DNA of 64,000 nt from Sphingomonas sp. Leaf67 (GTDB lineage Bacteria > Pseudomonadota > Alphaproteobacteria > Sphingomonadales > Sphingomonadaceae): positions 62,001 through 126,000 of the forward strand of contig NZ_LMLP01000021.1 of the NCBI RefSeq assembly GCF_001421965.1, written 5' to 3'. Below are positions 27,389 through 35,386 of this stretch, one piece after another; the stretch's first letter is position 1; every line of letters begins with the position of its first letter. Under the pieces are notes generated by a model that saw only the letters and a program-made list of their open reading frames with translations, searched no databases and had not been told where the DNA came from. The position numbers and the translations under genes are program-made.

Positions 27389-28111
27389 ATGCTCCGTTCC
27401 GTCCTGATCCTTGCCGCCATCGGCACCGCACTTCCCGCCGCCGCGCAATCGACGGTGTCGGCGTCGGCGCCGGTCCTGACCGACGGGACGCTGCTCGACA
27501 TCAGCGCGACCGGGAAGGCGACGCGCGTGCCCGACATCGCCACCATCCGCGCCGGGGTGGTCAGTCAGGCGGCGACGGCTGCGGCGGCGTTGTCGGACAA
27601 CAGCCAGCGCATGACCCGCGTCGTCGCCGCGCTGCGCCGCGCCGGGGTCGCCGATCGCGATATCCAGACGGCCCAGATCCAGTTGCAGCCGCAATATCGC
27701 TATGCCGAAAACCAGCCCCCGGCGATCACCGGTTATCAGGCGAGCAACAGTGTCGCGGTCCGGTTCCGCGACGTGGCGAAGAGCGGCGCGATCCTTGATG
27801 CACTCGTGGCGCAGGGCGCGAACCAGATCGACGGGCCGACGCTGTCGGTCGATGCCGCCGATGCCGCGCTCGACGAAGCCCGCACCGACGCGATCCGCCG
27901 GGCGCGTACCCGTGCCGATCTCTATGCCCGCGCTGCCGGGCTGCGGGTCGACCGCATCCTGCTGATCGCGGAGGACGGCGGACAATTGCCGCAGCCGCCG
28001 ATGCCGATGCTGCAAATGGCGCGCATGGTGAAAATGGCCGATTCGACGCCGGTCGCGGCGGGCGAACAGGATATGACGATCAATGTCTCGGTCCGCTTCC
28101 TGCTGCGGTGA
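27389..28111 (+). CDS. SIMPL domain (DUF541) periplasmic protein
   Basis: 240 residues with a cleavable signal peptide (MLRSVLILAAIGTALPAAAQ). The SIMPL/DUF541 domain follows: LDISATGKATRVPDIATIRAGV, the characteristic LQPQYRYAENQPPAITGYQASNSVAVRFRD, and the closing DMTINVSVRFLL. Members include Brucella BP26 and E. coli YggE; some are linked to oxidative or envelope stress, and several form ring-like or channel-like oligomers. The start at 27389 is supported by GAAAGGG about 8 bases upstream. It is transcribed away from the RND pump. Confidence 0.9.
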   Translation: MLRSVLILAAIGTALPAAAQSTVSASAPVLTDGTLLDISATGKATRVPDIATIRAGVVSQAATAAAALSDNSQRMTRVVAALRRAGVADRDIQTAQIQLQPQYRYAENQPPAITGYQASNSVAVRFRDVAKSGAILDALVAQGANQIDGPTLSVDAADAALDEARTDAIRRARTRADLYARAAGLRVDRILLIAEDGGQLPQPPMPMLQMARMVKMADSTPVAAGEQDMTINVSVRFLLR

Positions 28112-28147
28112 TCGCAGGCGGATCTCTCAACCGGGGAAGCCTCCTTC

Positions 28148-28243
28148 GTCATTCCCGCGAAGGCGGGAATCCATAGGCGCTTACGTTGGCGACACGGGCC
28201 GCGCCGGTAGCGTGTATGGACTCCCGCCTTCGCGGGAGTGATG
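28148..28243. repeat. Paired REP-like palindromes (BIME-like)
   Basis: Two hairpins of the same family stand head to head: ATTCCCGC-GAAG-GCGGGAAT at 28151-28170 and ACTCCCGC-CTTC-GCGGGAGT at 28220-28239, flanked by GTC and ATCCAT-type bases that also pair with each other. The pair lies between the convergent ends of the SIMPL gene and the thioesterase gene. The same layout recurs at 32053-32146, 47890-47983 and 59983-60062. Confidence 0.85.
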
Positions 28244-28248
28244 GACGG

Positions 28249-28647
28249 TTATCGCGTAAACCGATCGACCACCTCGGCAGGCACGCGCAGCAGTCGCCCG
28301 CTCTGCCGGTCGAGCAATGCCCATGTCGTGCGGGCGTCGACCTTCACCCGGCCATCCGTGCCGGTAAACCGCATCAGCCGGTCGAACCTCGCCCCCTTCG
28401 GGGCATCGGCGACCCAGGTTTCGCCGGTGACCGTTTCCCCGGCGAGGACACTGCCGCGATAGTCGATTTCGTGGCGGGTGATGACCCAGACATAGGCCGC
28501 ATGTTGTTCGGGCGTGGCCAGTGCGTGCCAGTGCGCGACCGCCACGTCCTGAATCCAGCGGACCCAGACGGCGTTGTTGACATGGCCCAGCTCATCGATG
28601 TCGTCGGGACCGGCGGTGATCTGTCGGGTGTAGCGAGGCGGGCTCAT
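28249..28647 (-). CDS. Acyl-CoA thioesterase, hotdog-fold 4HBT type
   Basis: 132-residue hotdog-fold protein with the 4-hydroxybenzoyl-CoA thioesterase-like pattern: DIDELGHVNNAVWVRWIQDVAVAHW, in which the Asp/Asn-containing DELGHVNN segment is the catalytic region, then VITRHEIDYRGSVLAGETVTGETW. The acyl substrate cannot be predicted. It overlaps the upstream lipoprotein gene by 4 bases. The start at 28647 matches family length; the frame is open further upstream but lies in the lipoprotein gene. Confidence 0.88.
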   Translation of the reverse strand: MSPPRYTRQITAGPDDIDELGHVNNAVWVRWIQDVAVAHWHALATPEQHAAYVWVITRHEIDYRGSVLAGETVTGETWVADAPKGARFDRLMRFTGTDGRVKVDARTTWALLDRQSGRLLRVPAEVVDRFTR

Positions 28648-29285
28648 TGCGTAGGGGCGGTCGCAGGGCGCGGCTTCAGCCCGCTGGTCTGGATACGCCA
28701 TGACCGTTGTTCGGCGGTCGCGCCGTCGATATCGCCGGTCCGGTGCAGCGTGATCGGCCCGGCGAGCGATACCGGCGTCCCGTCCCGCAACCGTCCGATT
28801 ACCCGTACCGGTATGTCGATATAGCGTTGCCCGGCCCCGGCATCGATCCGGCCGGGCGTTCCGATCGTCGCGCGATACTCGGTGTATTTGGCGAAGGAAT
28901 CGGCGAACGCCTTGGCCGACATGCCGGCCGCCTCGCCACGCCCGTTCCACAGGCGGTAGGCATCGTCATATCGCCCGCTGTCGATCGCGGCGAAATACCG
29001 GTTCAGCACCGCCACCGCTTCCTGTGGACCTGCTTCGGTCGCCATGGGATCGGGTGTGGCGACCGCGCGGACGTCATTGGCCGGGGGCGGGGCCGATACG
29101 CCGGGAATGCCGTCGCCGGGCGGCAATGTGGTTGACGGCGTCACCGGTGTCGGGGCACCGGCAACGGGGGTCGATTCGGCAGCAGCGACGGCGGCGTCGT
29201 TCGCCGCCGCCATCTCGTTACCCGCCTCGCCGCCGCCGCACGCCGACAGCAGCACCGCCAGCCCGGCAACCGCCGCCGTCCTCAC
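28644..29285 (-). CDS. Hypothetical lipoprotein with extended linker
   Basis: 213 residues beginning with a lipoprotein signal (AVLLSAC, lipidated Cys16) and a long low-complexity linker rich in Ala, Pro, Thr and Gly. The C-terminal half, from about residue 85, has a folded look: AVAVLNRYFAAIDSGRYDDAYRLW is reminiscent of NTF2-like or tetratricopeptide-type helical starts, followed by beta-rich VRVIGRLRDGTPVSLAGPITLHR. No firm family assignment. It overlaps both neighbours by 4 bases and is translated with the acidic protein and thioesterase. Confidence 0.78.
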   Translation of the reverse strand: MRTAAVAGLAVLLSACGGGEAGNEMAAANDAAVAAAESTPVAGAPTPVTPSTTLPPGDGIPGVSAPPPANDVRAVATPDPMATEAGPQEAVAVLNRYFAAIDSGRYDDAYRLWNGRGEAAGMSAKAFADSFAKYTEYRATIGTPGRIDAGAGQRYIDIPVRVIGRLRDGTPVSLAGPITLHRTGDIDGATAEQRSWRIQTSGLKPRPATAPTQ

Positions 29286-29623
29286 GGTTCGATCGCGTCC
29301 CGATCGGCATCGGCAAGGTCGCCGTCTTCGGCCAGATTGTCCTCGTCGAAATCTTCCTGCAACTCGTCCTCGGCCTGATCGCCCTGCCCGGTGATCGTGA
29401 CCGTCTCATCCTCTTCGGCGAGCTCGTCGTCGACCATGTCGAGTTCGTCCTCGTCCTCATCGTCGGACAGGCCGAGATCGGGTTCGAGGTCGGTCAGGAT
29501 CGTGCCGTCGCTGGGTCCGTCGCGGGTCGCTTCGAGGATTTCGGCGCGCTGGCTTTCGTCATAGCCGTCCTCGTCATAGCCGTCGTCGCCCGACCCCTGA
29601 CCATTTACCTGATGACCACCCAT
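29282..29623 (-). CDS. Highly acidic small protein of unknown function
   Basis: 113 residues in which about 40 percent are Asp or Glu (roughly 27 Asp and 18 Glu by my count) and no lysine occurs. Runs such as LSDDEDEDELDMVDDELAEED make it intrinsically disordered in appearance. There is no signal peptide or membrane span. It overlaps the lipoprotein gene by 4 bases, and its upstream neighbour is the MFS exporter with a 54-base gap. Functions of such proteins include DNA mimicry, metal or cation buffering, and chaperoning of basic partners, but none is supported specifically here. Confidence 0.72.
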   Translation of the reverse strand: MGGHQVNGQGSGDDGYDEDGYDESQRAEILEATRDGPSDGTILTDLEPDLGLSDDEDEDELDMVDDELAEEDETVTITGQGDQAEDELQEDFDEDNLAEDGDLADADRDAIEP

Positions 29624-29677
29624 CGCGTGACTCCTGCTGGTTAGGACAGGGAAACCCGCCGCATCGCGCCCCGGTTC

Positions 29678-30967
29678 CTATCCCCGGCGGAACAGGCGGC
29701 CATGTTCGGTACGAAACACGACGAGCAGCGCGATCAGCCCAAGGAACAGGAACCCGCCATAGAGCGGTACGGTGGTCCCATCGAATGCTTGACCGATCAG
29801 CGCGCCCAGCACCGCGCCGCCCAGCATCGACACGAATCCCTGCAACGACGAGGCGGTGCCGGCGATCGACCCCATATTCTCCATAGCCATCGCCGAGAAA
29901 TTGGAGGAGGCAAGACCGAAACAGGCCATCATGATCGCCTGCAGGATGATGAAGCTGGTCAGCGATTCGAGGCCGGCGAGCGTGATGGCCAGATGGACCG
30001 CCGCGACCGCGACCAGCCCCAGCAAGGCGGCATGCGAGATCAGCCGCGTGCCGAAACGCATCACGATCCGCGAATTGAAGAACGACCCCGCCGCCATCGT
30101 ACCCGCGACGCAGGCGAATACGACCGTCAGCAGCTTCGGGCGGCCGAACGTCACTTCCATGATCTGCTGGATCGACCCGACGAAGCCGAACAGCCCGCCC
30201 GACAGCAGCGCCGCCGCTACGGTATAGCCGACCGCATACCGATCGCGCAGGACGATGCGATAGCCGGCCATGATCCGGCTGGGGTCGAGTGGCGCGCGGT
30301 CCGATTCGGCCAGCGTTTCGGGCATCCGCAGCACGAACCACGCGAACACCGCGGCAGTGACGATCGCGATCCCGCCGAAGATCCAGCGCCACGATGCGAA
30401 GGCGAGCACGAACTGGCCGAAGGTCGGGGCCAGCACCGGGGCAGCCATGAAGAAGATGAAGGCGAGGCTCATGACCCGTGCCATCGCCCGCCCCGAATAA
30501 CAGTCGCGCACCAGCGCCACGGTGACCACGCGTCCGCCCGCCACCGCCGCGCCCGATGCGAAACGTGCGATCAGCAGCAGCAGGAAGCTGCCCGATACCG
30601 CCGCGACCAGATTGGTGATCGTGCTCGCGATCAGCGCAAAGATCAGCACCGGCCGCCGGCCATAGCGATCGGCGAGCGGACCATAGGCCAGCTGCGCGAT
30701 CGAGAAGCCGAGGAGGAACGAGGTAACGACGAACTGCCGCGTATTGGGTTCGGCGACGCCCAGCGCATCGCCGATCGCGGGCAGTGCGGGCAGCATCGAA
30801 TCGATGCCGAGCGCAGTCAACGCCATCAACGCCGCGATCAGCGTCACGAACTCCCCGAATGGCAGCGGCGAACGGTCCGCCGATCCACCGCCGCTGTCGG
30901 ATGCGGGCGTGGCGTCGGCCGACGCGGCGAAGGTGTCGGGCGACAGGGGATCGGATCGTTGTTGCAT
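29678..30967 (-). CDS. Bcr/CflA family multidrug efflux MFS transporter
   Basis: 429 residues with 12 predicted membrane spans. Family marks include LTALGIDSMLPALPAIGDALG in the first helix, the loop motif YGPLADRYGRRPVLI (MFS motif A), and SAVAGGRVVTVALVRD-like sequence at helix 4. Bcr/CflA exporters act as drug/proton antiporters. The N-terminus has a polar tail of some 45 residues before the first span. The start at 30967 is preferred, with an in-frame start at 31051 possible. It diverges from the dioxygenase gene with a 119-base gap. Substrate is unknown. Confidence 0.9.
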   Translation of the reverse strand: MQQRSDPLSPDTFAASADATPASDSGGGSADRSPLPFGEFVTLIAALMALTALGIDSMLPALPAIGDALGVAEPNTRQFVVTSFLLGFSIAQLAYGPLADRYGRRPVLIFALIASTITNLVAAVSGSFLLLLIARFASGAAVAGGRVVTVALVRDCYSGRAMARVMSLAFIFFMAAPVLAPTFGQFVLAFASWRWIFGGIAIVTAAVFAWFVLRMPETLAESDRAPLDPSRIMAGYRIVLRDRYAVGYTVAAALLSGGLFGFVGSIQQIMEVTFGRPKLLTVVFACVAGTMAAGSFFNSRIVMRFGTRLISHAALLGLVAVAAVHLAITLAGLESLTSFIILQAIMMACFGLASSNFSAMAMENMGSIAGTASSLQGFVSMLGGAVLGALIGQAFDGTTVPLYGGFLFLGLIALLVVFRTEHGRLFRRG

Positions 30968-31086
30968 CGCATCATCCCCATGCCGGAACTCGGGCGCTGC
31001 GTCACGCAAAGGATGACCCTGTTCGTGGGCGGGCCGGGCGTCTATCTTCATGGCTTCGTTCCGGTATCTTTCAGGATTTGAGACCC

Positions 31087-32040
31087 ATGGCCGACACGCC
31101 GCTTTCGCAGGTTCCGTTGATTTCGATGGCGCAGGCGGATCAGGACCCCGATGGCTTTGCCCGCGATTTCGGCGGCTCGTTCCAACGCTTCGGTTTCGCG
31201 ATGGTATCCGACCATGGTGTCGACAGCGACATCATCGATCGCGCATGGGCGATGACCAAGGCGTTCTTCGACCTGCCCGAGGCGGACAAGCGCGGCTATT
31301 TCGTCGAGGGCGGCGGCGGTGCGCGCGGCTATACCCCGTTCAAGACCGAGATCGCCAAGGGCGCGACGCATGTCGATCTGAAGGAGTTCTGGCATGTCGG
31401 CCGCGAACTTGCCGCCGGGCACCGCTATGGCGACGTCATGCCCGCCAATGTCTGGCCCGACCGGCCGGAGGGGTTTCGCGAGGCGTTCCTCGACCTGTTC
31501 GCCGCGCTGGATGCGGCGGGCGACCGGTTGTTGTCGGCGATCGCGCGCTATCTGGGGCTGGCGCCGAACTGGTTCGACCCTGCGGTCAAGGACGGCAATT
31601 CGGTGCTGCGCCTGCTCCACTATCCGCCGGTTGCGGCCGATGCGCCCGAAGTGCGCGCCGGCGCGCATGAGGACATCAACCTCATCACCCTGTTGCTGGG
31701 GGCGGAGGAAGCGGGTCTCGAACTGCTCGACCGCGACGGGCGCTGGCTGCCGGTCGCACCGCCGCCGGGCGCGATGGTCGTCAATGTCGGGGACATGCTG
31801 CAACGGCTGACCAACCATGTCCTGCCCTCGACCACCCACCGCGTCGTCAATCCGGCCCCCGAACGGCGCGGCCATTCGCGCTATTCGATGCCGTTCTTCC
31901 TGCATCCCGCCCCCGATTTCCTGATCGAGACGCTGCCGGGCTGTATCTCGGACGAACGCCCCAATCGCTACGAAACGCCGATCACCGCCCACGACTATCT
32001 CTACCAGCGGCTGGTCGAGATCGGGCTGATCAAGCCGTAA
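31087..32040 (+). CDS. Iron/2-oxoglutarate-dependent dioxygenase, isopenicillin N synthase family
   Basis: 317 residues. The N-terminal DIOX_N domain includes SFQRFGFAMVSDHGV. The jelly-roll core carries the iron ligands His194 and Asp196 (AGAHEDINLITLL) and His251 (STTHRVVNP), with the 2-oxoglutarate-binding Arg265 and Ser267 in GHSRYSMPFF. The substrate is unknown; relatives hydroxylate or desaturate a wide range of small molecules. The gene is preceded by the divergent MFS exporter, and hom follows 217 bases later after a REP pair. The start at 31087 gives the usual PLISM N-terminal strand. Confidence 0.9.
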   Translation: MADTPLSQVPLISMAQADQDPDGFARDFGGSFQRFGFAMVSDHGVDSDIIDRAWAMTKAFFDLPEADKRGYFVEGGGGARGYTPFKTEIAKGATHVDLKEFWHVGRELAAGHRYGDVMPANVWPDRPEGFREAFLDLFAALDAAGDRLLSAIARYLGLAPNWFDPAVKDGNSVLRLLHYPPVAADAPEVRAGAHEDINLITLLLGAEEAGLELLDRDGRWLPVAPPPGAMVVNVGDMLQRLTNHVLPSTTHRVVNPAPERRGHSRYSMPFFLHPAPDFLIETLPGCISDERPNRYETPITAHDYLYQRLVEIGLIKP

Positions 32041-32052
32041 GCCGTGCTCCCT

Positions 32053-32146
32053 GTCATTCCCGCGAAGGCGGGAATCCACGAACGCTGTCGTCACGGTTCG
32101 TTCGAAACGCTGGCGTCTATGGATCCCCGCCTGCGCGGGGATGACG
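32053..32146. repeat. Paired REP-like palindromes upstream of hom
   Basis: ATTCCCGC-GAAG-GCGGGAAT (32056-32075) and ATCCCCGC-CTGC-GCGGGGAT (32123-32142) are in head-to-head orientation, as at 28148-28243. They sit between the dioxygenase gene and hom. Read in frame with hom they would encode a peptide, but this is simply the translated repeat. Confidence 0.85.
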
Positions 32147-32256
32147 ATGGGTGTACCCAACACCCTTTCCCTCCCGCGTCGCACCCATTAGAGACACGAA
32201 ACCGGCCGGGGCGACGCTCCGGCCGCAATTTTATGTCGCAACGAACCGAGGATATC

Positions 32257-33549
32257 ATGACCGAACCGCTCCGCGTCGCCATTGCCGGCCTTGGAACCGT
32301 GGGTGCGGGCGTGATTCGGTTGATCGAAACCAACGGCGCGCTGATCGCACGCCGGGCCGGTCGCCCGATCGAGGTCGTCGCGGTATCGGCGCGGGACCGC
32401 AGCCGCGATCGTGGCGTCGACCTGTCGCGCTACCAATGGGTCGACGACACCGCCGCGCTGGTGCAGGCGGGCGATGCCGATGTCGTGGTCGAACTGATCG
32501 GCGGATCGGATGGCCCTGCGCTGACGCTGGCGCGCGGCGCGTTGGCGGCGGGCAAGAGCTTCGTCACCGCCAACAAGGCGATGATCGCGCATCACGGCCT
32601 CGAACTGGCGAAGGCCGCCGAGGGCAAGGGCGTCGCGCTGAAGTTCGAGGCGGCGGTCGCGGGCGGCGTGCCGGTCGTCAAGGGCCTGCGCGAAGGGGCG
32701 GCTGCCAACGAGATTTCGCAGGTCTTCGGCATCCTCAACGGTACCTGCAACTTCATCCTGTCGAAGATGGAGGCCGAGGGGCGCGATTTCGCCGAGGTGC
32801 TGGCCGAGGCGCAGGCGCTGGGCTTTGCCGAAGCCGACCCGAGCTTCGACATCGACGGCGTCGATGCCGCGCACAAGCTGTCGATCCTCGCCAGCCTCGC
32901 CTTCAACACCCAGCCGGCGTTCGATGCGGTGGCGGTCACCGGCATCCGCCACGTGCTGGCCGCCGATATCGCCGAAGCGGCGGCGCTCGGCTATCGCATC
33001 CGGCTGGTCGGGGTGGGGGAAGCGGGGCCGCGCGGGCTGTTCCAGCGGGTCCATCCGCACCTCGTGCCGCTCGACCACCCGCTGGCGCATGTTACCGGGT
33101 CGCTGAATGCCGTGGTCGCCGAGGGTAATTTCGTCGGGCGGCTGTTCTTTCAGGGGCGCGGTGCCGGCGATGGTCCGACGGCCAGCGCGGTGGTCGCCGA
33201 CCTGATCGACATCGCCCGTGGCGAATTCGGCCCGCCCTATGCAATGCCGGTCGCCGACCTGACCCCGGCGGCCCCCGAACCGACCGGCGACCGTCGCGGC
33301 CGCGCCTATCTGCGGTTGCAGGTCACCGACAAGGTCGGCGTCCTCGCCGAAATCGCCGCGGCGATGCGCGATGCCGGCGTGTCGATCGAAAGCCTGATCC
33401 AGCGCGGCGCGAATGCCGATGGCAGCGTGCTGGTGGCGATCGTCACGCATGAAGGGCCGGAGCGCAGCGTCGCGCAGGCGCTGGAGAAGCTGGAAAGCTC
33501 GACCAGCGTGCTTGGCCGACCGATGTGGATGCACGTGCTGGGCGCGTGA
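32257..33549 (+). CDS. hom: Homoserine dehydrogenase
   Basis: Reduces aspartate semialdehyde to homoserine, the branch point to threonine and methionine. The 430 residues contain the Rossmann motif AIAGLGTVGAGVIRL (8-22), VTANKAMIAHHG, the signature GILNGTCNFILSKME, GFAEADPSFDIDGVDAAHKL with the catalytic Lys and Asp, and a C-terminal ACT domain (about 348-425) starting LQVTDKVGVLAEIAAAM, which suggests feedback regulation by an amino acid. CGAGG lies 5 bases upstream of the ATG at 32257. The open frame upstream to 32044 is only translated REP sequence. Confidence 0.96.
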   Translation: MTEPLRVAIAGLGTVGAGVIRLIETNGALIARRAGRPIEVVAVSARDRSRDRGVDLSRYQWVDDTAALVQAGDADVVVELIGGSDGPALTLARGALAAGKSFVTANKAMIAHHGLELAKAAEGKGVALKFEAAVAGGVPVVKGLREGAAANEISQVFGILNGTCNFILSKMEAEGRDFAEVLAEAQALGFAEADPSFDIDGVDAAHKLSILASLAFNTQPAFDAVAVTGIRHVLAADIAEAAALGYRIRLVGVGEAGPRGLFQRVHPHLVPLDHPLAHVTGSLNAVVAEGNFVGRLFFQGRGAGDGPTASAVVADLIDIARGEFGPPYAMPVADLTPAAPEPTGDRRGRAYLRLQVTDKVGVLAEIAAAMRDAGVSIESLIQRGANADGSVLVAIVTHEGPERSVAQALEKLESSTSVLGRPMWMHVLGA

Positions 33550-33596
33550 GCGTCGCGCCGTAGCATTCTGTCGCGATTGTCGCGGGTACCGGACTG

Positions 33597-33636
33597 CCGC
33601 CTGAACCTGCCTATCGGCGCAACGCGCCACAGGCGG
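33597..33636 (+). terminator. Possible transcript-end hairpin after hom
   Basis: Outer arms CCGCCTG (33597-33603) and CAGGCGG (33630-33636) enclose an inner GGCGC/GCGCC stem with AAC loop, about 48 bases past the hom stop. Absence of a T tract makes intrinsic termination doubtful. Confidence 0.35.
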
Positions 33637-33734
33637 GGGCAAGGGCCACGGACGCAGGCGATAGCTAACCGGCTCTGGCCCTTCCTACGCGGGGGTGCGG
33701 CCGATGCCGGGTTTACAGTCCGATGACTTCAGAC

Positions 33735-33860
33735 CCGTCCGCTTGTCCTGAATAGCTGTTGAGCTTGTCGAAACAGCGTATCAAAGGACGGTCGGTGGCC
33801 AAGTGCTTCGATACGGGTCTTCGACAAGCTCAGCCCCTACTCAGCACGAACGGGCAGGAC
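33735..33860. repeat. Inverted intergenic repeat with TTCGACAAGCTC core
   Basis: GAGCTTGTCGAA (33761-33772) and TTCGACAAGCTC (33820-33831) are perfect inverse copies 47 bases apart. They are flanked by further matching blocks (CCGTCC and GGACGG on the left; CGAACGGGCAGGAC on the right). This core is familiar to me as a frequent intergenic repeat of sphingomonads and related Alphaproteobacteria. Partly decayed relatives appear around 47733-47765 and 48033-48096. Confidence 0.75.
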
Positions 33861-33932
33861 CCATGTCATCGCGCTATATCGCGCTGCAGTCCCGGTAAAG
33901 CCCCGAAATAGCTACCGGTCAGCGGACCGCCG

Positions 33933-34331
33933 TCACGGCAGCGGGACGTTCGCCTCGGCATCGCGCCGTGCGCGACGTTCCGCCCGCGCGGCATTGGCGC
34001 GCTGGACGAAGCATCCGGTCTGCCCGCCGACACCGGCGGTCGAACAGCTGCCGATTCCGCTTGCGCCCGCGTTCAGATTGTCCTCGACCCGGGTGGCCCA
34101 GCTTTCGCCGTCGCGGGTCGGTTCGCCGTCGCGCAGTTCCTTGGGAATGCGGAACCGTTCCTGTTCGCCACGGCGAACGCAGACCACGATCTCCTCACCA
34201 TCGGCGTTGGTCGGGCATTTGTCATTGCCATAGATCACGAGCGTACCGTTGCGGACCTGCGCATTGGCGGGCACCGCCGGCATGGCAAAGGCGACGATCG
34301 CGGCGGCACCGGCCAGAAACATGCGGGTCAT
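33933..34331 (-). CDS. Hypothetical secreted protein, four cysteines
   Basis: 132 residues with a good signal peptide (cleavage after AVPANA, about residue 24). The mature part has four cysteines (GNDKCPT, VVCV, GSCS, TGCF) and a basic tail (RANAARAERRARRDAE). No family is recognised. AGGAGG lies 8 bases upstream of the ATG at 34331, better support than the alternative start at 34370. It follows coq7 by 35 bases. The cysteines and the nearby dsbB suggest it could be a disulfide-containing periplasmic protein, but that is only inference. Confidence 0.78.
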   Translation of the reverse strand: MTRMFLAGAAAIVAFAMPAVPANAQVRNGTLVIYGNDKCPTNADGEEIVVCVRRGEQERFRIPKELRDGEPTRDGESWATRVEDNLNAGASGIGSCSTAGVGGQTGCFVQRANAARAERRARRDAEANVPLP

Positions 34332-34366
34332 CACAAAATCCTCCTGTCGGGGTAACGCCCTGACGA

Positions 34367-34906
34367 TCAAATGCGTTTCGAAACTTCGATGGCGATGCGG
34401 CAGCCCGCGCGGATCGCCGCCGACAGCAGGGGATAAGCGGGCGCGCGTTCGGCACCGTGTGCCAGCGCCGCTTCCTTATGCTCCAGCTCCTCGGCCTGGA
34501 ATTTACGGATCGCGGCCCCGAGTTCGGGATCGTCGTCGCCCAGTTCGGTGAGCTGATCCTCATAATGCTTGTCGATCTCGGTCTCGACGGCGGCGGTGCA
34601 CGCCATCGCCGCCTCCGGCCCGAGCGCCGCCGTCGCCGCCCCCAGCGCAAAACCGGCAACGTCCCAGATCGGCTGGATGATCGTCGGCCGCACGCCACGT
34701 TCGGCGATCAGCGCGTCGAAATAGGCGCGGTGCTCGGCCTCCTGCAACGCCATGCCCTGGATCGCCGCCGCCATCGGGCTGCGGTCGCCCATCACCGCCA
34801 ACTGTCCGGCATAGATGCGCGTCGCGCCATATTCGCCCGCTTGATCGACGCGAATCATGGATCGGACACCGCCGGGCCGGGGATCGCCGGGTCGCCACTT
34901 GCTCAT
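34367..34906 (-). CDS. coq7: Demethoxyubiquinone hydroxylase (Coq7/CAT5 family)
   Basis: Hydroxylates demethoxyubiquinone in the penultimate step of ubiquinone synthesis. The 179-residue di-iron protein has IRVDQAGEYGATRIYAGQL with the first iron-ligand Glu, QEAEHRAYFDALI (ExxH), ETEIDKHYEDQL with the third ligand Glu, and EELEHKEAAL (ExxH). The start at 34906 overlaps the dsbB stop by 4 bases. It is the usual alphaproteobacterial alternative to UbiF. Confidence 0.93.
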   Translation of the reverse strand: MSKWRPGDPRPGGVRSMIRVDQAGEYGATRIYAGQLAVMGDRSPMAAAIQGMALQEAEHRAYFDALIAERGVRPTIIQPIWDVAGFALGAATAALGPEAAMACTAAVETEIDKHYEDQLTELGDDDPELGAAIRKFQAEELEHKEAALAHGAERAPAYPLLSAAIRAGCRIAIEVSKRI

Positions 34907-35382
34907 GTCCGCCTCCGTGTCGCCAGCATCAGCACCACCAACGCACCGGTGATCGAAAAGATCGCGTTGAACCCGGCCAGCGAGATGCCGAGGACCGACC
35001 ATTGCGGCACGTCGCAGCGCACCACCGGTTGCCGCACGATCGCCGCCAGCAGATCGCCGCCGGTCGCATGCAGCGTGTTCGCGCAGGCGGTGACGCCCTG
35101 CCACCAATGATATTCGACGCCGGCGTGGAACACGCCGATCAGCCCGCTGGTCAGAATACCGAGCGCGGCAAGGATTACCAGCAGCCGTTTCGCCGAGGTA
35201 CGCGGCGCGAAGAACGACAGCGCCGCCAGTATGATCGCCGCATAATGCGGCCAGCGCTGCCAATGGCACATCTCGCACGGATACAGCCCGCCCAGATATT
35301 GCGAGCCGAGCGCCCCCGCGATCAGCGTGAGCGGCAACAGCAGCGCGATCCAGCGCGCGAGCGGCAGGTCGTTGGCGCGCAT
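34903..35382 (-). CDS. dsbB: Disulfide bond formation protein B
   Basis: 159-residue quinone-linked inner-membrane oxidoreductase that reoxidises DsbA. Four membrane spans are visible. Periplasmic loop 1 has Cys36 and Cys39 in YPCEMCHW, and loop 2 has Cys100 (TACAN) and Cys123 (VRCDVP), the full set of essential cysteines. Its quinone acceptor depends on ubiquinone, and coq7 overlaps its 3' end by 4 bases. The ATG at 35382 lies 4 bases after the ctpA stop. Confidence 0.92.
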   Translation of the reverse strand: MRANDLPLARWIALLLPLTLIAGALGSQYLGGLYPCEMCHWQRWPHYAAIILAALSFFAPRTSAKRLLVILAALGILTSGLIGVFHAGVEYHWWQGVTACANTLHATGGDLLAAIVRQPVVRCDVPQWSVLGISLAGFNAIFSITGALVVLMLATRRRT

Positions 35383-35386
35383 CGCT

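Larger units (their letters stand above)
33550..33932. other. 383-base gap after hom with hairpin and repeat, no gene
   Basis: No coding sequence is supported. It holds a nested hairpin at 33597-33636 (CCGCCTG/CAGGCGG enclosing GGCGC-AAC-GCGCC) that could end the hom transcript, although no T run follows. It also contains an inverted repeat element at 33735-33860. The rest is unremarkable. Confidence 0.6.

Noticed and set aside
32044..32256. In-frame extension of hom to 32044
   Set aside because: The added residues are a translation of the REP pair, and hom homologs start at the ATG at 32257 with a good ribosome binding site.
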